A program made the position numbers and the translations under genes. DNA of 64,000 nucleotides from Entomomonas moraniae. Lineage in GTDB: Bacteria; Pseudomonadota; Gammaproteobacteria; Pseudomonadales; Pseudomonadaceae. The notes under the pieces were generated by a model. It saw only the letters and a program-made list of their open reading frames with translations, did not search any database and was not told where the DNA came from. Shown here piece after piece: positions 46,643 through 56,485 of this stretch (its first letter is position 1; the number at the start of each line of letters is the position of its first letter). The stretch is taken from contig NZ_CP029822.1 in assembly GCF_003991975.1 (NCBI RefSeq), forward strand, positions 1,860,001 to 1,924,000. Direction: 5' to 3'.

Positions 46643-48911
46643 AATTCATTATCTTTTTGGTCGTCGTTATAGCACGCTGTAAACCCAATGCTGAAAGCTC
46701 CAAATTAATAATACTTTTTATCACCTGAGGATCATCTTGTTTTAAAACCTCATCTAAAATCTCTTTTGCTTTTGCTAAGGTTATTTGGCGTAGCATTGAT
46801 TTTACTTTAGGAATATTAGTTGAGCTCATCGATAATGAGTCAAATCCCATAGCCATCAATAATACAGCAATAACAGGGTCACCTGCCATCTCGCCACAAA
46901 TACTGGCAGGTTTCCCTTCTGCATGACAATCTTTTACCGTTTTATATAAACTATGTAAAACAGCTGGATGATAATAATTGTACAAGTCAGCGACCCGTGC
47001 ATTATTACGGTCAACTGCTAATAAATACTGAGTTAAATCGTTAGAACCGACCGAAACAAAATCAACTTCTTTTGCCAACGTTCTAGTTAAAAAGACAGCA
47101 CTAGGTACTTCAATCATCACCCCAACAGGAGGCATGGGTACTTCTATCCCCTCTTCTTTTATTTCATACCAAGCACGGTTAATCATTCTTAAAGCATGCT
47201 CAACCTCCCCTATGGAGGAAATCATGGGTAATAAGATTTTGAGATTATCTAACCCTTCACTCGCTTTAAGCATCGCCCTGATTTGTAAAATAAAAATTTC
47301 TGGGTGGTCTAAGGTAACACGAATACCACGCCAACCTAAAAAGGGATTTTCTTCTTTGATCGGAAAATAAGGCAGTGATTTATCTCCGCCTACGTCTAAC
47401 GTTCTCATCGTAACAGGGTTAGGGTGAAAAGCAGCCAACTGTTCTCGATAAATAGCCATTTGCTCTTTTTCACTCGGAAAACTACTGCTCATCATAAAAG
47501 GTACTTCTGTCCGATAAAGACCAATACCTTCTGCACCGCGTTGCTGAGCCTTGTCTACGTCTGCTTGTAACCCCGTATTAACCCATAAAGAAATACGGTG
47601 TCCATCTAGTGTTACACAGGGTAGGTCACGCAAAATACTTAGGCTCGCAAGGAGTTGTTTTTCCTCCTCGGCCATATTTTCATAATATTCACAGAGCTCA
47701 TCCGTTGGATTAGTAATGACTTCTCCGAAAAAGCCATTCAAAGCAACTTTCAAACCATCCATCTTACGGTAAGGTAACTCAGCAACTCCCATCACTGCTG
47801 GAATTCCCATGGCACGGGACAGAATAGCTACATGGGAGTTACTTGATCCTAAAACCGACACAATACCTACCAGCTTACCCTCAGGAATTTCGCTTAGCAT
47901 CGATGGACTGATTTCTTCACTGACTAAAATAGTTTTATCTGGATAGTCTGTATTTTCGTGGTCTTGCTTTTGTAACTGCGCAAGTAAACGCCGCCCTAAA
48001 TCTTTGATATCTGCTGCACGTTCTTTTAAATAAGGGTCATCCATTGCCTCAAAGCGTTGTGTGTATTTAACAACGACCTCTCTTATCGCCCCTTGTGCCC
48101 ATTGCCCGTCACGGATAGTTTTTTCAATATCACCTATTAACGCGACATCTTCAAGCATTAAAATATACGCATCAAAAAGAGCTAACTCGTCAGGACGTAA
48201 CTGTTTCGCTAATTTAGTTGAGGTTTTTTGAATATTCTTTTTAACCGACTCAATTGCATCAGCAAATAAATCCAATTCGATTTGTATTTCTTTCGTTTTG
48301 CGATCAGGTACAGCATCTAAGTCAGCGGGTGGCAACACGACCACAGCCTGCCCAACAACAGCGCCTGGAGCTCCTACAACCCCAACAAAGCGAACTTCTT
48401 GCGGCGTTCTTTTGGAAGAAGACATGCTACCAGAAGCCTCAGCATGAGCAATAACTCCCGCTAACTGTGTCCCCATCGTTACAATAAAAGAAACTTCTTC
48501 TTCACTGAACTCACGACGTTCTCGCTGCTGAACAACAAGTACCCCCAAAACTTCACCGTTATGTATAATGGGTGTTCCTAAAAAAGAAGAATAACGTTCT
48601 TCTCCCGTTTCTGCAAAATAACGATATTGAGGGTGATCAGAGGCATTGGATAAGTTTAATGGTTCTTGACGTGTTCCCACTAAACCAATTAACCCCTCAT
48701 CACTATCCAAAGATACTTTTCCTATTGCACGCTTATTTAAACCCTCCGTAGCCATCAAGACGTATCTGCCTGTTTCTTCATCATGTAGATAAACAGAGCA
48801 AACTTGCACCGACATCTTTTCTTTAATGCGCAACACAATAATGCCTAGTGCCGCTTTTAAATCTTTGGCACTATTAACTTCCTGAACAATTTTACGTAGC
48901 GCTTCAAGCAT
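46641..48911 (-). CDS. ptsP: Phosphoenolpyruvate-protein phosphotransferase PtsP (EI-Ntr)
   Basis: 756-aa enzyme I of the nitrogen PTS, passing phosphate from PEP to NPr. A GAF domain (about 1-165) is followed by the swivelling domain with active histidine in SNSHVAILSRAMGIP and the PEP-binding barrel (GIGLYRTEVPFM, FLGWRGIRVTLDHPEIF, VGVMIEVPSAVFL, SVGSNDLTQYLLAVDRNN, SICGEMAGDP). It lies 19 bases downstream of rppH, as in Pseudomonas, where the pair is an operon. Confidence 0.96.
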   Translation of the reverse strand: MLEALRKIVQEVNSAKDLKAALGIIVLRIKEKMSVQVCSVYLHDEETGRYVLMATEGLNKRAIGKVSLDSDEGLIGLVGTRQEPLNLSNASDHPQYRYFAETGEERYSSFLGTPIIHNGEVLGVLVVQQRERREFSEEEVSFIVTMGTQLAGVIAHAEASGSMSSSKRTPQEVRFVGVVGAPGAVVGQAVVVLPPADLDAVPDRKTKEIQIELDLFADAIESVKKNIQKTSTKLAKQLRPDELALFDAYILMLEDVALIGDIEKTIRDGQWAQGAIREVVVKYTQRFEAMDDPYLKERAADIKDLGRRLLAQLQKQDHENTDYPDKTILVSEEISPSMLSEIPEGKLVGIVSVLGSSNSHVAILSRAMGIPAVMGVAELPYRKMDGLKVALNGFFGEVITNPTDELCEYYENMAEEEKQLLASLSILRDLPCVTLDGHRISLWVNTGLQADVDKAQQRGAEGIGLYRTEVPFMMSSSFPSEKEQMAIYREQLAAFHPNPVTMRTLDVGGDKSLPYFPIKEENPFLGWRGIRVTLDHPEIFILQIRAMLKASEGLDNLKILLPMISSIGEVEHALRMINRAWYEIKEEGIEVPMPPVGVMIEVPSAVFLTRTLAKEVDFVSVGSNDLTQYLLAVDRNNARVADLYNYYHPAVLHSLYKTVKDCHAEGKPASICGEMAGDPVIAVLLMAMGFDSLSMSSTNIPKVKSMLRQITLAKAKEILDEVLKQDDPQVIKSIINLELSALGLQRAITTTKKIMN

Positions 48912-48930
48912 AATAGAGTGATACTCCGCT

Positions 48931-49413
48931 TTACTTAATTATTTGAGGGGCTCTTAAGATCAACTCTTTCATTGCTTTACGATATACCTCTCGTTTAAAA
49001 TTAACCACCTGCTGCAAAGGATACCAGTAACTAACCCATTGCCAGCTATCAAACTCTGGTTTTTCACTATTAGTTAGACAGACTTTACTATCATCGGTTA
49101 ATAACTTTAATAAAAACCATTTTTGTTTTTGTCCTATACAACGAGGCTGTGTTTTTGAACGAATTAACCATTCAGGTAAGCGATAACGTAGCCACCCACC
49201 CGTACAAGCCAGAACTTGAACATCTTGCTTACACAACCCTACTTCTTCATACAGCTCACGGTAAAGTGCATCCTCAGGCTGCTCACCTATCTGGATACCT
49301 CCCTGAGGAAATTGCCATGCATCTTGATGAATACGTTTGGCCCACAAAACTTGACCTTGGTTGTTAGTAAGAATGAGTCCAACATTCAGGCGAAAACCAT
49401 CTGAATCTATCAT
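48931..49413 (-). CDS. rppH: RNA pyrophosphohydrolase RppH
   Basis: Nudix enzyme, 160 aa, removing pyrophosphate from mRNA 5' ends to trigger RNase E decay. The Nudix box is [22 protein letters not shown] (split over two parts by reading; all catalytic E residues present). The start [15 protein letters not shown] at 49413 matches the canonical RppH N-terminus and has GGAG upstream; a further in-frame ATG at 49428 adds 5 residues. First gene before ptsP. Confidence 0.95.
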   Translation of the reverse strand: MIDSDGFRLNVGLILTNNQGQVLWAKRIHQDAWQFPQGGIQIGEQPEDALYRELYEEVGLCKQDVQVLACTGGWLRYRLPEWLIRSKTQPRCIGQKQKWFLLKLLTDDSKVCLTNSEKPEFDSWQWVSYWYPLQQVVNFKREVYRKAMKELILRAPQIIK

Positions 49414-49756
49414 TCCAACAATCTCCAAAAATTATTACTGCCATTGTTCCACAAAATGACATTATTCAAAAGCAGATAATGATAAAGATCGACAAATTTA
49501 TATATAAAAATATTAATGTTTACTACAATCTAGAATAAATATACTCAAAAATTATAAAATATACTTTTATTATAATATTTAAAAATAATCTAAATTTATT
49601 ACTATGGATTTGAATATAAAATAAAGAAATGGCATTAAGACTTTTACACTAAACCAACAAATAATTCACCATTAAGTCATATACATCAATGAAAGCCCGT
49701 GACGTTATTTTTATAAGTTGCTAGAATTAGACCATATCTTTTACTTGAGACATCTT
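49414..49756. other. AT-rich divergent intergenic region (rppH / HAD phosphatase)
   Basis: About 340 bases, extremely AT-rich between 49490 and 49630. It presumably carries promoters for both flanking genes. No repeat, RNA gene or small ORF with a ribosome-binding site was recognised. Confidence 0.4.
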
Positions 49757-50413
49757 ATGAAACTAGCATTATTTGATCTTGATAATACACTCCTCGCTGG
49801 TGACAGTGATCATGCTTGGGGCGATTGGCTCTGCAAATGGGGTATCTTAAATAAAACAACCTACAAAGCAAAAAATGATGAATTTTACCAACAGTATCTA
49901 GAAGGCAATCTTAATATAGAAGACTATCTAAACTTTAGTTTATCGATATTAGGTCAAGCTTCGATGAAGCAACTTAATGAATGGCATCAACAATTTATGA
50001 AAGATACCATTGAGCCAATGATTCTAAAAAAAGGTGAAGCCTTATTAGAGCAGCACCGTAAAGAAGGACATCGGATCATTATTATTACAGCCACTAATAG
50101 CTTTATTGTTGGCCCTATAGCAAAACGACTAGGGGTGAAAGATTTGATTGCTACTGAGTGTGAAATGAAAGATGGACGATACACAGGCAAGATAGCAGGA
50201 ACTCCTTCATTTCAAGAAGGGAAAGTAACGCGTCTTAATAGCTGGCTTAAACAGCACGATATCGGATTAGAAGGTAGTTATTTTTACAGTGACTCAATTA
50301 ATGATTTACCTTTACTGTCTATTGTTGAAAATCCTACAGCAGTGGACCCTGATGAAAAACTTAAAGAACATGCAAAACAACAAGGTTGGCCAATTATTTC
50401 TTTACGGAGTTAA
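49757..50413 (+). CDS. HAD-superfamily phosphatase (SerB-like subfamily IB)
   Basis: 218-aa HAD hydrolase. Motif I is LFDLDNTLLAGDSDHAWGDW with the two catalytic aspartates, motif II ITATN, motif III K (QEGKVTR), and motif IV YSDSINDLPLL. An alpha-helical cap (residues about 15-80) fits subfamily IB. The ATG at 49757 starts at the domain; the frame is open from 49718. In Pseudomonas the equivalent gene sits beside rppH-ptsP. The phosphorylated substrate is unknown. Confidence 0.9.
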   Translation: MKLALFDLDNTLLAGDSDHAWGDWLCKWGILNKTTYKAKNDEFYQQYLEGNLNIEDYLNFSLSILGQASMKQLNEWHQQFMKDTIEPMILKKGEALLEQHRKEGHRIIIITATNSFIVGPIAKRLGVKDLIATECEMKDGRYTGKIAGTPSFQEGKVTRLNSWLKQHDIGLEGSYFYSDSINDLPLLSIVENPTAVDPDEKLKEHAKQQGWPIISLRS

Positions 50414-50457
50414 TCAGTTTACAATTAGGCTATAAACTTAAATGATGGGAAAAATAC

Positions 50458-51021
50458 ATGATGACAACTTATAAAGTTTCTGTTCTCGTGGGTAGCTTAC
50501 GCAAGGCTTCATACAATAGAAAGCTAGCTGAACTCATGGTAAAAATAGCACCCATAACACTCTCATTAGAGATAATTGAAATAGGTGACTTACCGCTATA
50601 CAACGAAGATCTTGATGAAAATCCTCCGACAAGCTACACAAGCTTTCGTGAAAAAATCAGAGCTTCGGATGCTATTTTAATTGTGAGCCCTGAATATAAT
50701 CGCTCAGTACCTGCCGTTCTAAAAAATGCATTAGATGTCGGCTCTCGCCCTTATGGCAAGAGTGTTTGGAATGAAAAACCAACCGCTGTCATTACAGCAT
50801 CAACAGGCTCAATTGGTGGATTTGGTGCTAATCATCATATTCGTCAATCATTATCTTTCTTAAATATGCCTTGCATGCAACAGCCTGAAGCCTACCTTGG
50901 TCATATAGATGATGCATTCGACAATCTAGGAAATTTAAATGAGCGTACTCACACTTTTGTCAAAAACATTATTGAAGCTTACGATAAATGGGTCAGACGA
51001 TTACTCGATATTCCCGTTTAA
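50458..51021 (+). CDS. NADPH-dependent FMN reductase
   Basis: 187-aa flavodoxin-fold reductase. FMN loop VLVGSLRKASYNRKLAE and the ring-binding SPEYNRSVPAVLKNALDVGSRP are characteristic of chromate/azo reductases (ChrR-like). Two adjacent ATGs (50458, 50461) are possible starts. Related to the gene at 9733, with which it shares the GSLRKASY motif. It ends in a strong terminator. Confidence 0.88.
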   Translation: MMTTYKVSVLVGSLRKASYNRKLAELMVKIAPITLSLEIIEIGDLPLYNEDLDENPPTSYTSFREKIRASDAILIVSPEYNRSVPAVLKNALDVGSRPYGKSVWNEKPTAVITASTGSIGGFGANHHIRQSLSFLNMPCMQQPEAYLGHIDDAFDNLGNLNERTHTFVKNIIEAYDKWVRRLLDIPV

Positions 51022-51035
51022 TCTAATTTCCCCAT

Positions 51036-51065
51036 AAAAAAAGCCCGTATTTACGGGCTTTTTTT
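51036..51065. terminator. Bidirectional terminator before icd
   Basis: A-run, AGCCCGTA, loop TT, TACGGGCT, T-run: a strong stem in the 64-base gap between the FMN reductase gene and convergent icd. Confidence 0.9.
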
Positions 51066-51085
51066 ACAATGACAAAGACTATTAT

Positions 51086-52336
51086 TTACATATTCGCAAC
51101 TATAGCATCACCAAATTGTGAACTAGAAAGTAACTTAGCTCCTTCCATCAAACGCTCAAAGTCGTAAGTTACTGTCTTAGCAGCAATGGCTCCATCAATT
51201 CCTTTGATCACTAAATCAGCAGCTTCTGTCCAACCCATATGACGTAGCATCATTTCAGCTGAAAGGATAATAGAACCAGGATTAACTTTATCTTGTCCTG
51301 CATACTTAGGTGCTGTACCGTGCGTTGCTTCAAACATAGCAACAGAATCAGAAAGATTAGCTCCAGGCGCAATACCAATACCACCCACTTGAGCCGCTAA
51401 AGCATCTGATAAGTAGTCACCATTTAAGTTTAATGTTGCTATCACATCATACTCAGCGGGTCGTAATAATATTTGTTGTAACATTGCATCTGCAATCACA
51501 TCTTTTACAACAATCATCTTACCTGTTTTAGGATTCTTAAATTGCATCCATGGACCACCATCCAACAACTGGGCACCAAACTCTTCTTTAGCCACTTCAT
51601 AAGCCCAATCTTTGAAAGCACCTTCGGTGAATTTCATGATGTTTCCTTTATGAACAATCGTGAGTGAGTTGCGATCATTATCAATCACATATTGTAGTGA
51701 TTTACGCACTAAACGCTTTGTACCTTCCTCTGAAACAGGTTTAATGCCGATACCACAATGATCTGTGAAACGAATCTTCTTAACACCCATTTCTTTGGTT
51801 AAAAATTCGATTACTTTCTTTGCCTCTGGAGAATCTGCTTTCCATTCAACACCTGCATAAATATCTTCTGAGTTCTCACGGAAGATAACCATATCAACTA
51901 AACCTGGTTCTTTCACAGGACTAGGAACACCTTTAAACCAACGAACAGGGCGTAAGCAAACATATAAATCTAACTGTTGACGTAATGCAACGTTTAATGA
52001 GCGAATGCCACCACCCACTGGCGTTGTTAATGGGCCTTTAATAGAAACAACATAATCACGCACAGCGGCTAAGGTTTCTTCGGGCAACCAAGTGTCTTTA
52101 TCATAAACTTGCGTAGCCTTTTCACCTGCATAAACTTCCATCCACTCAATTTTACGTTTACCTGTATAAGCTTTTTTTACTGCGGCATCTACTACTTTAA
52201 TCATAACAGGGCTGATGTCGACACCAATACCATCACCTTCAATAAATGGAATAATCGGATTATCAGGAACATTGAGAGAAAAATCTTGGTTTACTGTAAT
52301 TTTCTTACCACTTGTAGGAACTTTAATTTTAGTCAT
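51086..52336 (-). CDS. icd: NADP-dependent isocitrate dehydrogenase
   Basis: 416-aa TCA-cycle enzyme making 2-oxoglutarate. The substrate motif [19 protein letters not shown], the regulatory serine context (LNVALRQ after GGIRS), [15 protein letters not shown], and the C-terminal [20 protein letters not shown] are all E. coli-type. AGTTT-rich region upstream; divergent from the NUDIX gene, as in Pseudomonas. Confidence 0.97.
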   Translation of the reverse strand: MTKIKVPTSGKKITVNQDFSLNVPDNPIIPFIEGDGIGVDISPVMIKVVDAAVKKAYTGKRKIEWMEVYAGEKATQVYDKDTWLPEETLAAVRDYVVSIKGPLTTPVGGGIRSLNVALRQQLDLYVCLRPVRWFKGVPSPVKEPGLVDMVIFRENSEDIYAGVEWKADSPEAKKVIEFLTKEMGVKKIRFTDHCGIGIKPVSEEGTKRLVRKSLQYVIDNDRNSLTIVHKGNIMKFTEGAFKDWAYEVAKEEFGAQLLDGGPWMQFKNPKTGKMIVVKDVIADAMLQQILLRPAEYDVIATLNLNGDYLSDALAAQVGGIGIAPGANLSDSVAMFEATHGTAPKYAGQDKVNPGSIILSAEMMLRHMGWTEAADLVIKGIDGAIAAKTVTYDFERLMEGAKLLSSSQFGDAIVANM

Positions 52337-52530
52337 TACAAAACTCCATCGTTGTTTTATTATGTATTAATTGAGAGGTACGTACTAAAAATACAACATT
52401 TTATTATCTATATAAAAATAGTTCCTCAATGCCCATAGGCCACTATTTTTTGCTGTCTACCCTATTACAAAGTTTAATTTAAACTATCATAATACTGCGA
52501 GTATACCACTTAAATAACAATGAGGAAATT

Positions 52531-52965
52531 ATGCGCTTTTTACCACATGTTACAGTTGCAACCATTGTCGAAGATCAAGGTCATTTTTTAATGGTCGAAG
52601 AAGTAAAAAACAATAAAAACGTATTAAACCAACCCGCAGGGCATCTTGAACGAGATGAGACATTACTCGCTGCGGCACGCCGCGAAGCTTTAGAAGAAAC
52701 GGCATGGGAGATTGAGCTAACAGGTGTCGTGGGTATTTACTTATTTACAGCCGATAATGGCATAAATTATCAACGGGTTTGTTTTAGCGCCAGCCCCATA
52801 TTACACCACCCCAATAGACCATTAGATGAAGGTATTGTCAGAGCTGTTTGGCTAACACGAGAAGAGCTCACAAACAGACAAAGTCAATGGCGTAATCCAT
52901 TGATCATGGCCTGTATCGATGATTATTTAGCAGGACATATTTATCCATTAAGCATTATTCGTTGA
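52531..52965 (+). CDS. NUDIX hydrolase (NudJ-like)
   Basis: 144-aa Nudix phosphatase. It starts FLPHVTVATIVEDQGHFLMVEE and has NQPAGHLERDETLLAAARRE plus ALEETAWEIEL as the Nudix box, in which the glycine usually following EET is alanine. The catalytic glutamates are kept. E. coli NudJ acts on thiamin and nucleoside di/triphosphates. It is 50 bases upstream of mnmA, the conserved location. Confidence 0.88.
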   Translation: MRFLPHVTVATIVEDQGHFLMVEEVKNNKNVLNQPAGHLERDETLLAAARREALEETAWEIELTGVVGIYLFTADNGINYQRVCFSASPILHHPNRPLDEGIVRAVWLTREELTNRQSQWRNPLIMACIDDYLAGHIYPLSIIR

Positions 52966-53015
52966 TAATTTCTGCTAAAATAACTTTTATTTATTGATAA
53001 TATTGATGATTTATA

Positions 53016-54149
53016 ATGTTTAATCCAAGTGGTACTAAAGTAATTGTTGGCATGTCTGGTGGCGTAGATTCATCGGCCTCAGCTCTTCTTCTACAGCAAC
53101 AGGGCTTTCAAGTAGAAGGCCTATTTATGAAAAACTGGGAGGAAGATGACGGTACAGAATACTGTACAGCTAAAGAGGATCTAGCCGATGCTCAAGCAGT
53201 CTGTGATAAGTTAGGTATAAAACTTCATACCGCTAATTTTGCAGCAGAATATTGGGATAATGTTTTTGAGCACTTTTTAGAGGAATATAAAGCTGGTCGA
53301 ACACCTAATCCTGATATTTTATGTAATCGTGAAATCAAATTTAAAGCTTTTTTAGATTATGCCCTCATGCTAGGCGCTGATTTAATTGCTACTGGCCATT
53401 ATGTGCGTCGCCGTGATGTGAATGGCCAAACATTGCTACTTAAAGGGCTAGACGTTAACAAAGACCAAAGCTATTTTCTCCATGCAGTAGCAGGTGAACA
53501 ATTGGCCAAAAGCTTATTTCCTGTGGGAGAAATGGAAAAACCTGCTGTCCGAGCATTAGCAGAACAATATGATCTCATAACTGCCAAAAAAAAAGACTCC
53601 ACGGGCATTTGCTTTATTGGTGAACGCCGCTTCAGTGATTTTTTAAAACAATACTTGCCTGCACAACCCGGTGCTATTGAAACACTAATGGGCGAAGTCA
53701 TTGGCAAGCATAATGGCCTTATGTATCACACTATTGGTCAACGTCAAGGCTTAGGAATCGGCGGGTTAAAAAATGCAACGGACGATCCCTGGTATGTTAT
53801 GAGCAAAGATTTAAAGCGTAATGTTCTTATTGTTGGTCAAGGGAACGATAATCCTTGTTTACTCGCCAACGCTTTAACGTGTAAAGAAATTTACTGGGTT
53901 AATCCATTAAATCTCTCAGCACCTTTAAAATTAAAAGCTAAAGTTAGGTACCGTCAAGCAGATCAAGACTGCCTACTTGAAAAAACAGACAATGGCTACC
54001 ATATTAGTTTTAATGAACCTCAACGTGCCGTTACACCAGGTCAATCCGTGGTACTTTATGATGGAGAAATTTGTCTAGGCGGTGGCGTTATTGAATCTGT
54101 AAAACCCGATCCGCTTATGCTCATTAAAGAGTCACGTATACATGAATAG
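53016..54149 (+). CDS. mnmA: tRNA-specific 2-thiouridylase MnmA
   Basis: 377-aa enzyme that thiolates U34 of Lys, Glu and Gln tRNAs. PP-loop [16 protein letters not shown], the first catalytic cysteine in [12 protein letters not shown] and the second in [17 protein letters not shown], and the tRNA-binding FVxxDQSYFLH-type stretch [11 protein letters not shown]. Works with the Tus relay. It overlaps hflD by 8 bases, the conserved pair. Confidence 0.97.
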   Translation: MFNPSGTKVIVGMSGGVDSSASALLLQQQGFQVEGLFMKNWEEDDGTEYCTAKEDLADAQAVCDKLGIKLHTANFAAEYWDNVFEHFLEEYKAGRTPNPDILCNREIKFKAFLDYALMLGADLIATGHYVRRRDVNGQTLLLKGLDVNKDQSYFLHAVAGEQLAKSLFPVGEMEKPAVRALAEQYDLITAKKKDSTGICFIGERRFSDFLKQYLPAQPGAIETLMGEVIGKHNGLMYHTIGQRQGLGIGGLKNATDDPWYVMSKDLKRNVLIVGQGNDNPCLLANALTCKEIYWVNPLNLSAPLKLKAKVRYRQADQDCLLEKTDNGYHISFNEPQRAVTPGQSVVLYDGEICLGGGVIESVKPDPLMLIKESRIHE

Positions 54150-54762
54150 ACAACAAGAACAACTCGTTGCATTAGGTGCAATTTTCACAGCAGCTATTCA
54201 AGCTGATAAGATAGCCAGAACGGGGCAATATGATGAAGGTCCGACAGAATGCCTTCTCAAAAGTCTACTAGTCACAAACCCACAAACCACCCTAGACGTT
54301 TATTGCGGTGATGACTATGAGCTACTTGATGGTTATCGTTTTCTTTGTAAATTTTTAGAACGCAACGCAGGGATTTCTCGAGAAATACTGCGTTATGGAT
54401 TATCAATAATTTTGTTGGAGCGTAAACTAACAGCCAATAACAGCATGTTGCAAACAATTGCTTCAAATTTAGAACAAGTTTCTAGCAAGGTAGAACATTT
54501 TGGTCTTTTTCATGACAATGTCTTTTCAGCTTGTGGCGGACTCTACGAACAAACGATCAGTACATTTAACCATCGAATTCAAGTCGTCGGTGATATGGCC
54601 TACCTCCAACAACCACATATTGCAGCGCAAATTCGCACCCTACTTTTGACAGGGATACGATCAGCAATGCTATGGAACCAATTGGGCGGTAGACGTTGGC
54701 ATTTACTATTAAAAAGAAAAAAACTCCTCAACGATTTACTTGGACGTATTCACTCTGAATAA
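54142..54762 (+). CDS. hflD: High frequency lysogenization protein HflD
   Basis: 206-aa helical peripheral membrane protein. [21 protein letters not shown] near the start and [24 protein letters not shown] in the middle are typical. In E. coli HflD binds the lambda CII protein; its cellular role is unclear. It follows mnmA with 8-base overlap and ends 9 bases from the convergent norR. Confidence 0.94.
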   Translation: MNRQQEQLVALGAIFTAAIQADKIARTGQYDEGPTECLLKSLLVTNPQTTLDVYCGDDYELLDGYRFLCKFLERNAGISREILRYGLSIILLERKLTANNSMLQTIASNLEQVSSKVEHFGLFHDNVFSACGGLYEQTISTFNHRIQVVGDMAYLQQPHIAAQIRTLLLTGIRSAMLWNQLGGRRWHLLLKRKKLLNDLLGRIHSE

Positions 54763-54771
54763 AAGCGCTTT

Positions 54772-56334
54772 TTATGAGCGCATATTTAAACGTTTTAATA
54801 ACCTCGCTAAATTTGCCCGATTCACACCTAACTCACGTGCTGTCGCTGAGAGATTATTTTGGTGAGCGTCTAATCGCTCACTAATGTAATGGCGTAAAAA
54901 ATCATCTTGTATCGTTCTTAAATCCTGCCCTTTCAATGCCAAAGGCACTTTATCAATGCTGTTTTGCGTATCCTCTATATTACTCTCTGTTAACTGCATG
55001 TCTATTGCACTCATAGAAACAATAGACTGTTTATCAGCACCAGAATGACCAAAAACTTTTAGTGCAGCACGAGCAATAACATGCTCAAGCTCCCGCACAT
55101 TTCCAGGCCAAGTATAATTTAATAAGGCTGATTGAGCCAAAGGATCTAACCTTAAGGCTCTAAGTCCTAATCTTGCTCTATTTTGCTCTAAGAAATAGCC
55201 TGCCAATAGTAAAATATCATGGCCACGTTCACGTAAAGGAGGAATAAGCATAGGATACACACTCAAGCGATGGTATAAATCCGCCCGAAAACGCCCTTGC
55301 TTTACCTCATTAGCTAAATCACGGTTAGTTGCAGCAAGAATACGTACATCAACATGTATTTCTTTTTCGGCACCTAAACGCTGTAACTGTCCACTCTGTA
55401 GTACTCGGAGTAATTTTGCCTGAGCAATCAGAGGTAACTCCCCCACTTCATCAAGAAAAAGTGTTCCGTTATTCGCCTGCTCAAACTTTCCCATGCGATC
55501 GCTAACAGCACCAGAAAAGGCACCTTTAACATGCCCAAACAACTCGCTTTCGATAAGATTCTCAGGAAGAGCGGCACAGTTGACAGCCACGATAGGCTTT
55601 TTTGCTCTCTGTGATAATCGGTGAATTGACTGTGCCACCAACTCTTTACCAACCCCGGTTTCTCCCATAATTAAGACAGTCAAATCACTTTGTGAGACAA
55701 GCTCTATCTCTTTTTGTAAATTTAACATGGGTTCGCTTTGCCCTAACCATTCACGAGCTGTCTGATGAGTAATCGCTAAACGATAGGACTCTGCCTGCTC
55801 TTGTGCTAACCGAGCTTGTCCTCTTAATTGCTCTATTCGCTCCCCTACATTGACAGTCGCAACAGTTAGGCTCGCTATTAATTGTAATAGATCAAAATCA
55901 ACATGATTAAAACTATCTTGCATCAAAGCATCCAGTGTCAAAAGTCCCCATAGCTTGCCATGATAGAACAGTGCGCACCCCATGCAGTCATGCACTTCTA
56001 ACTGCAGACTTGTCACTCCTTCAATAAGACCATCATAAGGATCAGACAAAGCACTATTAGCAGGAAAACGCATTGGATTAGGACTATCTAATAACACTTT
56101 AAACCGTGGATGATCGTCAATTAAAAAACGCCGGCCCAATGTATCCTTACTTAAACCATTGACAGCTAAAGGGACAAGATAATCACTCTCTAACCTTAAT
56201 AAAGCGACGGCATCGCAAGGAATAAGTTTACGAATACCCAATAATAAGCGTCGATAACGTTCAACTGGAGATAATTCAAGCGCTAAATCATCAACAAGCG
56301 AGGAAATACTATTAAACCACGGTAATGAAGTCAT
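54772..56334 (-). CDS. norR: NO-responsive sigma-54 activator NorR (FhpR-type)
   Basis: 520 aa. The N-terminal GAF domain keeps the iron/NO-site residues: R77, D98-P-Y-D101 and H115-D-C117 (VHDCMG). The central AAA+ domain has GETGVGKELVAQSIH, DEVGELPL, and sigma-54 contact loop GAFSGA (GAFTGA in most relatives). The C-terminal Fis-type helix-turn-helix is LSATARELGVNRANLARLLKRL. Divergent from hmp, whose sigma-54 promoter it must drive, matching FhpR-fhp of P. aeruginosa. Confidence 0.94.
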   Translation of the reverse strand: MTSLPWFNSISSLVDDLALELSPVERYRRLLLGIRKLIPCDAVALLRLESDYLVPLAVNGLSKDTLGRRFLIDDHPRFKVLLDSPNPMRFPANSALSDPYDGLIEGVTSLQLEVHDCMGCALFYHGKLWGLLTLDALMQDSFNHVDFDLLQLIASLTVATVNVGERIEQLRGQARLAQEQAESYRLAITHQTAREWLGQSEPMLNLQKEIELVSQSDLTVLIMGETGVGKELVAQSIHRLSQRAKKPIVAVNCAALPENLIESELFGHVKGAFSGAVSDRMGKFEQANNGTLFLDEVGELPLIAQAKLLRVLQSGQLQRLGAEKEIHVDVRILAATNRDLANEVKQGRFRADLYHRLSVYPMLIPPLRERGHDILLLAGYFLEQNRARLGLRALRLDPLAQSALLNYTWPGNVRELEHVIARAALKVFGHSGADKQSIVSMSAIDMQLTESNIEDTQNSIDKVPLALKGQDLRTIQDDFLRHYISERLDAHQNNLSATARELGVNRANLARLLKRLNMRS

Positions 56335-56348
56335 AATAACCTATCTGT

Positions 56349-56359
56349 GTTATAAAAAC
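56349..56359 (+). promoter_or_regulatory. Possible NorR binding site
   Basis: GTTATAAAAAC fits the loose GT-N7-AC pattern of NorR enhancer sites and lies about 70 bases upstream of the sigma-54 promoter. A single weak match; other sites were not convincing. Confidence 0.3.
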
Positions 56360-56426
56360 TCATATTCTAATGCATCATAATAACATACTTTAAATATATC
56401 TTATTGATAAACATATAATTAACTAT

Positions 56427-56442
56427 TGGCACAGTGTTTGCT
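56427..56442 (+). promoter_or_regulatory. Sigma-54 promoter of hmp
   Basis: TGGCACAGTGTTTGCT has the invariant GG and GC separated by exactly 10 bases, and matches the TGGCAC-N5-TTGCT consensus. It lies 44 bases before the hmp ATG and next to a sigma-54 activator gene, so assignment is strong. Confidence 0.9.
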
Positions 56443-56485
56443 TTTTAGCTCTGTAAAATTAAAATAACATGACGGAGATTAATTT

